Positions 44,201 through 51,897 of a stretch of DNA of 64,000 nt are shown in pieces. Source of the DNA: Streptomyces xantholiticus (GTDB taxonomy: Bacteria > Actinomycetota > Actinomycetes > Streptomycetales > Streptomycetaceae); contig NZ_BMWB01000003.1 in assembly GCF_014651015.1 (NCBI RefSeq), positions 118,813-182,812 of the forward strand. The letters run 5' to 3'. The notes beneath the pieces are model-generated. The model did not search any database and had not been told where the DNA came from. It saw nothing but the letters and a program-made list of their open reading frames with translations. Positions within the stretch are counted from its first letter, which is position 1, and every line of letters starts with the position of its first letter. The position numbers and the translations under genes are program-made.

Positions 44201-44327
44201 GCCCGGTGTGCGCGTCCTCGGACGGTCGGGCCGGGGCGGGCAGGGCGGCCGCGGGGCCGGCGAGCACCGCGCCGGCCCCGACCGCTCCGGCAGTGCCCAG
44301 CAGCGTACGTCTCGACAGCTTGTGCAT
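41220..44327 (-). CDS. Alpha-N-acetylglucosaminidase (GH89, NAGLU-like), Tat-exported
   Basis: 1035 residues from the ATG at 44327, preceded by GAGGAGCG. The twin-arginine signal is KLSRRTLLGTAGAVGAGAVL, ending near residue 32. The three NAGLU parts follow: an N-terminal small domain, a catalytic barrel (MDLLHEGGTAGDVP, WVILGWQANPRP, DGLSDLDTVTDREKEWGGAP, WFAEYAGFRYG) and a helical C-terminal domain. After about residue 760 there are extra beta domains, first VTVSEPPAF-like immunoglobulin sequence, then a concanavalin-like domain to the end. It would release terminal alpha-GlcNAc from glycans such as mucin or heparan-like chains, outside the cell. First gene of a probable unit with the phosphatase. 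Confidence 0.88.
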   Translation of the reverse strand: MHKLSRRTLLGTAGAVGAGAVLAGPAAALPAPARPSEDAHTGQATGPALAALARLLPGHADQFRLTGLTGPERFRVTGSTGRIEVAGTGPIALLTGVHWYLKYVCRAHISWSGSQLDLPLRLPAPRRPLERSATVPHRFAYNDTHDGYTAPYADWPRWERLIDVLALHGCNEVLVTPGQEAVYHRLLMDFGYSDAEARTWLPAPSHQPWWLLQNMSEYGGPLSPALIERRAHLGRRITDRMRELGMHPVLPGYFGTVPDGFAARTPGDARVIGQGTWNGLRRPDWLDPRTRAFADVAAAFYRHQQELFGGIDHFKMDLLHEGGTAGDVPVRDAARAVETSLRTARPDATWVILGWQANPRPALLEAIDTSKVLIVDGLSDLDTVTDREKEWGGAPYAFGTIPNFGGRTTIGANTDRWTEKFTAWRDKPGSALVGTAYMPEAAERDPAALELFSELAWREEKTDRDAWFAEYAGFRYGAEDRSARAAFAALAATAYRLTSTDGRPYDSLFCRRPSLSASIGTAFDPAGFDRAFAALLGVRPSLRDCDAYRHDVTDLARQALANRSRTLQLPLRAAYANRDVGTFRAISALWLKLMRLSDTMAGCHRSFLLGPWLEDAKRLATEPEEAVGLERTARALITTWAGRNAAGHLSNYANRDWQGLIDDVHVPQWEAYLTEQGDAMEEGRTPRPFDWYPAEETWTRDRRAYPVRPTGDAHRTALRVYDTLARAPYQGFVTVSVEPPAFTPGSTGTVTAAFRNFNGLRATGRVDFELTGPDGEAQGEPCLDSVAPGGTGSVAWRVRAPSEPLTEPLVPMPYELSTRYGPRGEERVAVTQRGSVYLASPLDPRWRTFTSNAAVFGQAGDRLAINGAGNDLWRGTTQFGTAYREAVLADGGSVLLQVDTQEDTGSWARAGIVVRNSLATPGDAGFLNLAVTPGQGVVLSYDTNGDGTLDTYRRITGIKAPVLLRLTRTEGTSFTGACSTDGGATWRTIATVSVPDAAATQDTGFFMCATNGGSGARGTVGFSAWSVTGGVAAAG

Positions 44328-44429
44328 CAGCGCTCCTCTGTGTTGCTGGGGCGACAACAGGTGCGTGCGGCGCGCACGTTACTCGTGGTTCGGCCGCGCG
44401 AAGAGGGGCCGGGAGGGCACCATGGCCGG

Positions 44430-44960
44430 ATGCGGACGAGTACGAGCACCAGCAGAGGGCGGGCGGCCCGGGCAGGACTTGCAGTTGTGGTCCTGGCTCT
44501 GACCGCGGCCTGCGGATCGGGCGGCGACGGCGACGGGCGTGTCGGAGCCGACCAGGGCGCGAAGGCGCCGCGGACGGCGACCGGCAGCCTGGAGGAACTC
44601 GCACGCCAGGCCGACTGCGAACCGAACATCCAGACGGACGCGGACGAACTGCGCCAGGCCAACTGCAGGACGGCCGACGGGAGATACGTCCTCGCGACCT
44701 TCGCCACCGACCGCGGTCAGCGCGAGTGGATCAACGCGGCCAACGACTACGGCGGCACCTATCTGGTCGGGCGCAAATGGGTCGCGGTCGGCGACGAGAA
44801 GGTCGTGGCGGCCCTGCGCGGCCGGCTCGGCGGCGAGGTGGAGACCGGGGCGCAGCACGGCTCCGGTGACCACGGCGGCGAGGACGACGGCCACGAAGGA
44901 CACGACGGCCGGGGGGAGCAGCAAGGCCACGAGGAGCACGGGGCGCGGGACGGGAACTGA
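44430..44960 (+). CDS. Putative lipoprotein with His/Asp-rich tail
   Basis: 176 residues from the ATG at 44430, with GGGAGGG upstream. Signal and lipobox: AGLAVVVLALTAAC (acylated C28). A short globular part follows (SLEELARQADCEPNIQTD, ADGRYVLATFATDRGQREWI) with one Cys pair, ending in a His/Gly/Asp/Glu-rich tail from about residue 142 (GSGDHGGEDDGHEGHDG), which could bind metal. No family is recognised. Divergent from the GH89 gene (102 bases between starts). Confidence 0.7.
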   Translation: MRTSTSTSRGRAARAGLAVVVLALTAACGSGGDGDGRVGADQGAKAPRTATGSLEELARQADCEPNIQTDADELRQANCRTADGRYVLATFATDRGQREWINAANDYGGTYLVGRKWVAVGDEKVVAALRGRLGGEVETGAQHGSGDHGGEDDGHEGHDGRGEQQGHEEHGARDGN

Positions 44961-44979
44961 CCCGCCGCACCGACACTCG

Positions 44980-45011
44980 CGGGCCGGTCCGGGTGCTCCC
45001 GGACCGGCCCG
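44980..45011. terminator. Hairpin after the lipoprotein gene
   Basis: A perfect 14-bp stem (CGGGCCGGTCCGGG) with the loop TGCT, 19 bases after the stop codon. Confidence 0.8.
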
Positions 45012-45046
45012 GGAAGGGCCGTGCCGACCGTCCGCAGACGGAAAGA

Positions 45047-45085
45047 GGCCGGGCGGGCCTGGGACTTTCCCAGGCCGGCCCGGCC
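45047..45085. terminator. Hairpin after the DUF1996 gene
   Basis: An 18-bp stem with one mismatch (GGCCGGGCGGGCCTGGGA) and a 3-base loop, 16 bases past the stop of the minus-strand DUF1996 gene. With the preceding hairpin it separates the two convergent genes. Confidence 0.8.
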
Positions 45086-45101
45086 AACTCGGTTCAGTGG
45101 G

Positions 45102-46676
45102 TCACTGGCAACTACGGCCCTCGTTGATGCAGTCCACCATCTCGTCCATCAGGTCCTCGTCGAAGACGTTGATGAAGTCGCCGTGGTCGGTGATCGGCTT
45201 GTGCAGCTGCTCGGGGAACGAGTCGACCGCGAAGACCGATGCGTTGTCGCCCTCGAAGACGGGCGGCGGCACGTCGTAGACGATCCGCTGCACCAGCTGC
45301 GGGATGGCCTGGAAGCCGTTGGGGCAGCTGCCGTCCTCCTCCGCGAAGTCCACGTGGGTGCGGTGGTTCGCGCTGTCGATGTTCTGGCCGTCCCAGCAGC
45401 TCTGGAACTTGAAGCTGCGCACCACCTGGCTGCCCTCGGGGCAGATCGGGTACTTGTCCTTCAGCTGACGGTCCTCGAATCCGGTGCAGCTCCAGGAGGC
45501 ATTGGCATTCGCGTCGCCGTTGGTGAAGGACTTCGCGTCACCGGTGATGATGCGCAGGAATTTCGGCATCGCGGTCACCTTGCTCTGCGGATTGCCCACG
45601 AACGTCAGCGTGACCTCCGACGGTGTCTGGATCTCACCGACGTTCTGGTCGTTGCCGCCGCCGTCCTGGTCGGCGTCGAACTCGTTCTGGCCGTTCTGCA
45701 CACGCAGCACGGGCCAGTAGTACGTCGACTTGTCACCCTGGTTGTTGCACGTGGTGTCTCCGTTCGCGAGATCGTCGTCACTGGCGAAGGCGTCGTTGGC
45801 CTGGTTGCCGATGTAGTCGTGCATGTGGTGCGCGCCGTTGCTGACGCCGGGGGCGGCGATGAGATTGTCGGAATTGAACAAGCCGTTCTCGTTCACGCCG
45901 CAGTCGGAGGTGAAGGTGCCGTCGGAGGCGCCTCCTTGCTGCTGCGGATCGTCGACGTTGGGTTCGACCGACTCGATCTCGACGAAGTCGTCGGCCACGG
46001 GGCCGTTGCCGGCCTGGCCGCCGTTGTCCTCGTTCCCGGCGTTGTCACCGTTGTCGTTGTTGCCGTCCCCGTCGTCGTTGTTCTGGTCGCCGCCGTCCTG
46101 GCCCTGGTCCTGGTTTTGGTCCTGACCGTCGTCGTTGTTCTGGCCGTCGTCCTGACCGTCGTTCTGGTCGTCGTTGTTCTGGTCCCCGTCGTTCTGGTCG
46201 TTGTCGTCGGCGCGCAACGTGCACGGTGCCGTCGCCTCCAGGCCCTGGGGGGGTTCGGCCGAGCGGTCGATCAGCGAGACGATCCGCTGGATGACCACCA
46301 GTCGTTCGTTCTTCAGTGGGCTCAGAATCTGGTTCTGCGCGAAGGTGCGGTCGCTCTGGACCCGCTCCTTGTTGTCGGCGAACCGCTGGTAGTACGTGGT
46401 GATCTGGCTGTCCAGTGTGGCAAGTTCACGGTCGACGGCGAGCCGCTGGTCGTCGGGTATTTCCTTGATGGAATTGACGACTTCCGGACAGTCGATGGTG
46501 GAGACCGACTGACCTGCACTCTGGGTTCTCGGCCCGTTCTCGTCACCGCCCCAGCCCTCATTTGCGGAAGCGTAGAAATTGGCCGCGACCAGTCCACCCC
46601 CGCCCAGAAGGAGGGCAGCCGAGGCGGCGATCGCCCGGTTTGCCAGCGTGGAGCGTTTTCTCGATGTGCGTCCCAT
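45102..46676 (-). CDS. Secreted DUF1996-domain protein with Asn/Asp-rich linker
   Basis: 524 residues. The N-terminal export signal is [20 protein letters not shown] (about 16-35). A helical segment (about 55-145, [20 protein letters not shown] and [20 protein letters not shown]) leads into about 70 residues made almost only of N, D, Q and G (residues about 155-225). The DUF1996 domain follows ([40 protein letters not shown], then HRTHVDF), with conserved His residues and six or more cysteines. The family is found in fungi and actinobacteria, exported and of unknown function. It ends with a cysteine pair (CINEGRSC). The gene stands alone. Confidence 0.85.
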   Translation of the reverse strand: MGRTSRKRSTLANRAIAASAALLLGGGGLVAANFYASANEGWGGDENGPRTQSAGQSVSTIDCPEVVNSIKEIPDDQRLAVDRELATLDSQITTYYQRFADNKERVQSDRTFAQNQILSPLKNERLVVIQRIVSLIDRSAEPPQGLEATAPCTLRADDNDQNDGDQNNDDQNDGQDDGQNNDDGQDQNQDQGQDGGDQNNDDGDGNNDNGDNAGNEDNGGQAGNGPVADDFVEIESVEPNVDDPQQQGGASDGTFTSDCGVNENGLFNSDNLIAAPGVSNGAHHMHDYIGNQANDAFASDDDLANGDTTCNNQGDKSTYYWPVLRVQNGQNEFDADQDGGGNDQNVGEIQTPSEVTLTFVGNPQSKVTAMPKFLRIITGDAKSFTNGDANANASWSCTGFEDRQLKDKYPICPEGSQVVRSFKFQSCWDGQNIDSANHRTHVDFAEEDGSCPNGFQAIPQLVQRIVYDVPPPVFEGDNASVFAVDSFPEQLHKPITDHGDFINVFDEDLMDEMVDCINEGRSCQ

Positions 46677-46977
46677 TGGAACTCCAATCCCGGGGGAGGG
46701 AAGTAGCGCGTCGTTCCATACGGGCACCACCGGTGAGGTGTTCACTCGTGTGCGGAAATTGTAGAAGTCTCCAGCTCCAAAACCGTTTGGACCCTGACGA
46801 AAACGGGCACCTTGCCGTTCAACTACCGTGGTCGAGACAGCCGCGGTTCGGTGCCCGCACAGGTGGAGACCACCGGATCCGGGGGTGGACCTGGCACCAC
46901 CCCGCTGTCGTCGGCGGCCCGCAGCTGCCGCTCGCGCTGCCCCCGACGCCCACTGCGCCAGGTCCTCCGCCTCCGCG
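46677..46977. other. Intergenic region upstream of the DUF1996 gene
   Basis: 301 bases between two minus-strand genes. Contains the start-proximal region of the DUF1996 gene, whose AT content is slightly higher (around 46,740-46,790), as for a promoter. No gene seen. Confidence 0.5.
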
Positions 46978-47970
46978 TCACGCCTCCCTGAGCAGCCGTT
47001 CCTCCACCTCCCGCGCCAGCCCCACCCGCGTGCGGTCCGGCCGCTGCGGCGCCGCGCCGCCCAGCGACATGAGCCACGCCCAGGTGTCGCGGACCGTGTC
47101 CGCGACCGGGCGGCACCGCAGGCCCGCCGCCAGCGCACGCTCCACGCCCACGCCGTGCAGGGCGCCGTGCACCTCCTGGGTCGGCGGGATCCAGATCGGC
47201 AGGTCCGTCCACGGCTCCACGCCCGCCGCCAGCACCGTCTCCGCCGGCATCCACCGCAGCCGCGCCTTCGAGCCCGTCACCGCGACGCACGTGTCGAGGA
47301 GTTCGCCCATCGTCGTGTGGCCGGGGGCGCTCACCAGGTTGTACGGTCCGCTGCGCCCGGCCTCGGCCGCGTCGAGCATCCACTCCGCGAGGTCACGGAC
47401 GTCGACGTACTGCAGCGGCGTCTCCCGCGGTCCGGGAGCCAGCACGTCCCCGCCGCGCGCGATCCGCCCCAGCCACCACGGCAGCCGGCCGATGTTCTCC
47501 CACGGGCCGAGGATCAGCCCCGAGCGCACCAGCAGCGAGCGCTCGTCCCCGAACGCGTCGAGCACCGCCAGCTCCCCGCCCCGCTTGGCCTCGGCGTACG
47601 GCACCTCTCCGGCGTCCGGTGAACTCTCCACCGTGGGCGTGCTCTCGTCGTACCCGGCCGCCGGGGGCCAGACGTACACCGAGCAGCTGGAGACATAGAC
47701 GTACCGCCCGGTCCGTCCCGCAAGGAGCCGCGCCGTGTCCCGTACCCCCGACGGCGCGCCCGACCAGGTGTCGATGACGACGTCCCACTCGCCGTCGGCG
47801 AGCGTGGCCCGGCCGCCGTCCGCGGTGCGGTCACCGAGCCGTACGGCAACGCCTTCCGGTGCCGCGTGCCGTCCCCGATGGAAGACCGTGACGTCCCACC
47901 CGCGGGCGAGCGCCGCCTCCGTCACCGCACGTCCCGCGAACTGTGTCCCGCCCAGAATCAGAAGCCTCAT
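46978..47970 (-). CDS. NAD-dependent epimerase/dehydratase family protein
   Basis: 330 residues, extended short-chain dehydrogenase fold. The Rossmann start is [20 protein letters not shown] (GGTxFxGR, as in the atypical SDR group that includes mRNA-binding chloroplast proteins). [19 protein letters not shown] and [11 protein letters not shown] follow. The YxxxK-type site reads [11 protein letters not shown], and [18 protein letters not shown] is also present. The actual substrate is unknown, possibly a nucleotide sugar or reductase target. Monocistronic. Confidence 0.87.
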   Translation of the reverse strand: MRLLILGGTQFAGRAVTEAALARGWDVTVFHRGRHAAPEGVAVRLGDRTADGGRATLADGEWDVVIDTWSGAPSGVRDTARLLAGRTGRYVYVSSCSVYVWPPAAGYDESTPTVESSPDAGEVPYAEAKRGGELAVLDAFGDERSLLVRSGLILGPWENIGRLPWWLGRIARGGDVLAPGPRETPLQYVDVRDLAEWMLDAAEAGRSGPYNLVSAPGHTTMGELLDTCVAVTGSKARLRWMPAETVLAAGVEPWTDLPIWIPPTQEVHGALHGVGVERALAAGLRCRPVADTVRDTWAWLMSLGGAAPQRPDRTRVGLAREVEERLLREA

Positions 47971-48088
47971 GATCACGACTCTGCCCTGCCGGGCCGGGCC
48001 GGGAACCGCGGTTCTGCTGCCGGAAGAACTTCCCGTACCCACGGTCACTCTCCCGGACCCGGCTCGGGCCTGGCAGCATGTGCGGACG

Positions 48089-48367
48089 ATGACGGATGCC
48101 CGGTCGCCGATGCGCGCCCTGCGGGCCGCGCTCTTCGCGGCGGTGGCGGTCATCCTTGCCGCTATGGGGCATTCCTCCCTGTCCGCGCATCACATACCGT
48201 CCGGCGCGCTGATCGTCGCGCTCGGTGTGACCGCCGCCGTCGGACGATTCGCGGCCGGCCGCCGCCGCGGTGTCCGCGCCATCGGGGCCGGCCTGCTCGC
48301 CGTGCAGGGCGCACTGCACCTGATCTACGTGGCTCGACGAACCCCACCGCGGCCTGCACCTCGGTGA
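48089..48367 (+). pseudogene. Truncated small membrane protein (3' end lost in deletion)
   Basis: Begins as a normal Streptomyces membrane protein: MTDARSPMRALRAALFAAVA, VILAAMGHSSLSAHHIPSGA, then LIVALGVTAAVGRFAAGRRR and IGAGLLAVQGALHLIYV. Relatives that I recall continue for another 100 or so residues with a His-rich middle. Here, after LIYV (about 48,330), the DNA switches to the interior of a PepSY protein in another frame, and translation ends 12 codons later. A deletion joined two genes. Whether the 92-residue product is made or stable is unknown. Confidence 0.65.
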
Positions 48368-49286
48368 CGTCGGCCGCCACTACAGCGAGCTGGCCGCCGG
48401 CTGGCTCTGGGCCGTCGCACTCGGCGGACTGCTGCTCTGGTTCGGACGCCGACGCCGCAGCAAGCGGGACCTGTTGCTGCCCGAGCGCGGCGCGAAGGGC
48501 CGCCGCAGGACCCTGTCCTTGCACGGCTCGGTCGGCCTGTGGGCGGTGACCGGCCTGGTCCTGCTCTCCGCCACCGGCCTCACCTGGTCCCGGTACGCGG
48601 GCGAGAACATCGGCGCCCTCCAGGACCAGCTGGGCGGAGCCACCCCCGCCCTCTCCGCCGCGCTCGAGGCAGGCGGCGGCGGGGACGGCGGACACGAGGG
48701 CCACGGCAGCGGCCACGGAGCGGCCCACCAGGGCCCGGACGTCGGCATCGACGAGGCGGTGGCCCCGGCGCGCGCCTCCGGGATCGAGGGCAGGATCGCC
48801 GTCACCCTGCCGGCCGACGGCAAGGGCTACATCGTCAAGGAGACCGACACCCAGTACCCGGTCCACCTCGACTCCGTCGCCCTCGACCCCGGCGACGGCC
48901 GGGTCATCGACGAACTGCGCTTCGACGACTACCCGTTGCTCGCAAAGCTGACCCGCTTCGGCATCGACGGTCACATGGGCGTGCTCTTCGGCCTGCCCAA
49001 CCAGCTCGCCCTGGCCGCCCTCATGGTCGCCCTGATCCTGCTCGTCGTGTGGGGCTACCGCATGTGGTGGCTGCGCAGGCCGACGAAGGAGCGCAGGCTG
49101 GGCGCCGGTCGCCCGGTGCCGCGCGGCACATGGCGCAAGCTGCCCGTGACCGTGCTGCTGCCGCTCGCGGCGGCGACGGCCCTGGTCGGCTGGTTGGTGC
49201 CGCTGCTCGGTATCTCCCTGCTGGTGTTCCTGGCCTTCGACATCGTGCTCGGCGCGCTCTCGAAGGCCAGGACCGGTGCGTCCTGA
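48330..49286 (+). pseudogene. PepSY-domain membrane protein, N-terminally truncated
   Basis: From the junction the frame reads DEPHRGLHLGDVGRHYSELA, then WLWAVALGGLLLWFGRRRR, RKLPV-type loops, SLHGSVGLWAVTGLVLLSAT and GLTWSRYAGENIGALQDQLG. These are the middle and C-terminal parts of a PepSY-associated transmembrane protein (reductase/iron- or copper-linked family) of about 450 residues. The first helix and first PepSY region are absent. A stop codon lies just before the junction (48321-48323) and the first usable start is a TTG at 48474 without a ribosome site. The His-rich loop GGHEGHGSGHGAAHQG is kept. Probably inactive. If expressed from 48474 it would give 270 residues. Confidence 0.7.
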
Positions 49287-49292
49287 CGAGCT

Positions 49293-49859
49293 CTAGGGGA
49301 CGTACTTGTAGCCGACCCGCCGCACGGTCTGGATCGTACGGCGGTGTTCGGTGCCCAGCTTGCGGCGCAGCCGCGCCACATGGACGTCGACGGTGCGGCC
49401 GTCGCCCACGTGTCCGTACCCCCACACCGTGCTGACCAGCTGGTCCCGTGTGTGCACCCGGTGCGGGTGCCCGACCAGATGCGCCAGCAGCTCGAACTCC
49501 AGGTAGGTCAGGTCGAGCGTCTGCCCGTCCACCTGGGCGGTGCGCCGGACCGGGTCGATGAGCACCGGGCCGCGGTCCGGCGCGCCGACCTCCGGGGAGG
49601 ATTCCGGTGCCGGGCGCGGGGCGGATTCCGGGGCGAGGGAGGGCTGCGGCTGCCGGTCGGCCGGTACGAGCACGAGGTAGCCGACCATCGGCGGCCGCCC
49701 CGGAAGGGTGGGCAGGGCGTTCGGGGGAGCGGGCAGCCAAGTCGCGCCCGGGGGCAGGAGGCCGGCGACGTCGACCACCTCGTCACGGTCGACGGCACGC
49801 AGTCGGTGCCGGCTGGACGGAGAGTGGGCGACGGCGGAGAAGGCACGGGTGTTCGCCAT
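49293..49859 (-). CDS. Orphan winged-helix transcriptional regulator (OmpR-type DNA-binding domain)
   Basis: 188 residues. The C-terminal 95 residues are an OmpR/PhoB-type effector domain: DPVRRTAQVDGQTLDLTYLE, FELLAHLVGHPHRVHTRDQL, then DGRTVDVHVARLRRKLGTEH and the wing TVRRVGYKYV. The N-terminal 90 residues are not a receiver domain: no phosphoacceptor Asp is seen, and the segment is Pro-rich with a short PPMVGYLVLVPADRQ stretch. So it cannot be a classical response regulator. This stand-alone class is common in Streptomyces. Convergent with the PepSY remnant (six bases apart). Confidence 0.85.
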   Translation of the reverse strand: MANTRAFSAVAHSPSSRHRLRAVDRDEVVDVAGLLPPGATWLPAPPNALPTLPGRPPMVGYLVLVPADRQPQPSLAPESAPRPAPESSPEVGAPDRGPVLIDPVRRTAQVDGQTLDLTYLEFELLAHLVGHPHRVHTRDQLVSTVWGYGHVGDGRTVDVHVARLRRKLGTEHRRTIQTVRRVGYKYVP

Positions 49860-50189
49860 GAGAAGTCAGCTCTTTCGCGCGGAGGGAGACGGACGTACGT
49901 ACGTCGTGCGCGTCGGCCGAAGGCCCGAACGGGTTCTGCCCGAGGGGGGTTTCAGAGGGCCGGCGCGTTCACCGCGCGGCAACACACCCGGTCGAAGTCA
50001 TGGTGCTGCCGGGAAGGCCAGAACGGCTCGAGGTCGCTGCGACCTTCTCCGCTGCTCCCATGAATGCCGGCCATGGGTCCATTCAAGCAGACGTGACGCG
50101 CCCGCAGCAGGCCCCTTCCACACGTTGATACGTGACCCGCGCGACGTCGGTGGAGTTTCGGCCCCCGTCTCCGTCGCCTTTGCGCCTGC

Positions 50190-50480
50190 GCCCATCTGCC
50201 CTGGAGGCGAGCAGTTCACGCGCCGATGCCCGCGACGTCGCCGGACGGCCGCGGTCGCGGAAGAGGCCGGAGGCGAGGCGCGGCGAGTGGGCGATGCGCT
50301 CGACCGCGGGGCGCGCCTCTGCGGACAGGAGGGACATGGCCGTCAGGGTCCGAAGAGCTGCGGCGCGCGCTACCCACCGGACGTGGCGATCCGGCGGCCC
50401 AGGACCGGAGCCGCGTCGTCGGTGCGGCCGGTGATGCGCCGGATCGCCGTGGCCGTGTGCGCCCGGTTCTCACGGGTCGA
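50190..50480 (-). pseudogene. Decayed C-terminal fragment, possibly of a HEAT-repeat protein
   Basis: Two minus-strand stretches with strongly GC-biased third positions look like protein but are out of frame and interrupted: RENRAHTATAIRRITGRTDD with APVLGRRIATSGG and a stop, then LRTLTAMSLLSAEARPAVER with IAHSP and ARELLAS. The second resembles the end of HEAT-repeat-type Streptomyces proteins. The whole region 49,860-50,593 (734 bases) has no intact gene. The promoter of the winged-helix gene must lie in its left part. Confidence 0.4.
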
Positions 50481-50593
50481 CCCGTACGGACCCGGCTCCC
50501 GGCAACCGTGCGGCCTGATCGCGCCCGTACGCGTGCTCAGGAGCCGCCCGGTCGATGTCGTCGATCCCCGCCGGCATGGGCGCGACCCTGTAC

Positions 50594-50630
50594 GAGAAGG
50601 GCGCCCGCCGTGCCGGCGGGCGCCCTTCTC
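50594..50630. terminator. glnII terminator hairpin
   Basis: A perfect 17-bp stem (GAGAAGGGCGCCCGCCG and complement) with the loop TGC, 16 bases past the glnII stop on the minus strand. Confidence 0.88.
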
Positions 50631-50646
50631 CTCATGTTCCGGATGC

Positions 50647-51678
50647 TCAGACCTGGCCGGCCTTCTCCAGCGCCGAGCAGCAGGTGTCCACCAGCAGGCG
50701 GGTCACCACGTACGGGTCGACGTTGGCGTTGGGGCGGCGGTCCTCGATGTAGCCCTTGCGGTCCTGCTCGACCTGCCACGGGATACGGACCGAGGCGCCA
50801 CGGTCGGAGACGCCGTAGCTGTACTCGTTCCACGGGGCGGTCTCGTGCAGACCGGTCAGGCGGTCGTCGATGCCCGCACCGTAGTTCTTGACGTGGTCGA
50901 GCGGCTTGGAGCCCTCGCCGAGCGCCTCGCACGCGGTGATGATCGCGTCGTAGCCCTCGCGCATCGCCTTCGTCGAGAAGTTGGTGTGCGCACCCGCGCC
51001 GTTCCAGTCGCCCTTCACCGGCTTCGGGTCCAGGGTCGCGGAGACGTCGAAGTCCTCCGCAGTGCGGTAGAGCAGCCAGCGGGCCACCCACAGCTGGTCC
51101 GCGACCTCGAGCGGCGCGAGCGGGCCGACCTGGAACTCCCACTGGCCGGGCATGACCTCGGCGTTGATGCCGGAGATCCCGAGGCCGGCCTTGAGGCAGT
51201 TCTCCAGGTGCGCCTCGACGACGTCACGGCCGAAGATCTCGTCGGCGCCGACACCGCAGTAGTAGCCGCCCTGCGCGGCCGGGAAGCCGCCCTCGGGGAA
51301 GCCGAGCGGACGGGACCCCTTGAAGAAGGTGTACTCCTGCTCGATGCCGAAGATCGGCTCCTGCGCGGCGAACTGCCCGTACACCTCGGCCAGCGCGGCA
51401 CGGGTGTTGGACTCGTGCGGCGTCATGTCCGTGTTGAGGACCTCGCACAGCACCAGGATGTCGTCACCGCCGCGGATCGGGTCCGGGCAGCTGAAGACCG
51501 GCTTGAGCACACGGTCCGACGCGTGTCCCTTCGCCTGGTTGGTGCTGGAGCCGTCGAAGCCCCAGACGGGCAGCTCGGCGAGGCCCGCCGGGGCACCCGT
51601 CATGATCTTCGTCTTCGAGCGAAGCTTGGCGGTCGGCTCGGTGCCGTCGATCCAGATGTACTCAGCCTTGAAGGTCAC
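50647..51678 (-). CDS. glnII: Glutamine synthetase type II
   Basis: 343 residues, the eukaryotic-like (GSII) glutamine synthetase: glutamate + ammonia + ATP to glutamine. It begins FKAEYIWIDGTEPTAKLRSK. Active-site parts: LPVWGFDGSSTNQAKG, PIFGIEQEYTFFKGSRPLGF, GINAEVMPGQWEFQVGP, DWNGAGAHTNFSTKAM and RGASVRIPWQVEQDRKGYIE. It lacks the adenylylation loop, so GlnE does not control it. In Streptomyces it is heat labile and controlled at transcription by GlnR. A four-half-site GlnR box lies 55-92 bases before its start codon. Monocistronic, with a strong terminator. Confidence 0.97.
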   Translation of the reverse strand: MTFKAEYIWIDGTEPTAKLRSKTKIMTGAPAGLAELPVWGFDGSSTNQAKGHASDRVLKPVFSCPDPIRGGDDILVLCEVLNTDMTPHESNTRAALAEVYGQFAAQEPIFGIEQEYTFFKGSRPLGFPEGGFPAAQGGYYCGVGADEIFGRDVVEAHLENCLKAGLGISGINAEVMPGQWEFQVGPLAPLEVADQLWVARWLLYRTAEDFDVSATLDPKPVKGDWNGAGAHTNFSTKAMREGYDAIITACEALGEGSKPLDHVKNYGAGIDDRLTGLHETAPWNEYSYGVSDRGASVRIPWQVEQDRKGYIEDRRPNANVDPYVVTRLLVDTCCSALEKAGQV

Positions 51679-51732
51679 GGGGTCTCATCCTTTGCGGGTG
51701 CAGCGGTATGCGGCGAAGCTTGGCAATTCGCG

Positions 51733-51770
51733 ATTTCCCGGCCGTTGCCCGCTTGTGAACCCCGCGTTAC
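51733..51770 (-). promoter_or_regulatory. GlnR box upstream of glnII
   Basis: Read on the minus strand, four half-sites follow each other at exactly 11-bp steps: GTAAC (51770), TTCAC (51759), GCAAC (51748), GAAAT (51737). This fits the gTnAc-n6-GaAAc arrangement known for GlnR in Streptomyces, although TTCAC is a weak half-site. Location upstream of glnII supports it. Confidence 0.75.
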
Positions 51771-51897
51771 GCGCGGTACCGGCCGGTCACGATCCATCCG
51801 TTCGCCCGGCCCCGGGTCGGGGGAAACCCATCACCCCTGACCGCCGCCTCCTCCGGGACTCTCCGGCGCCGCGACACCGCCGTGCACACTGGTGCGC

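Noticed and set aside
41220..44604. Long Arg/Pro/Ala-rich open frames on the other strand or frame of many genes (for example over the GH89, glnE and RING genes)
   Set aside because: Shadow frames caused by high GC. They lack family motifs and ribosome sites, while the genes in the other frame have both.
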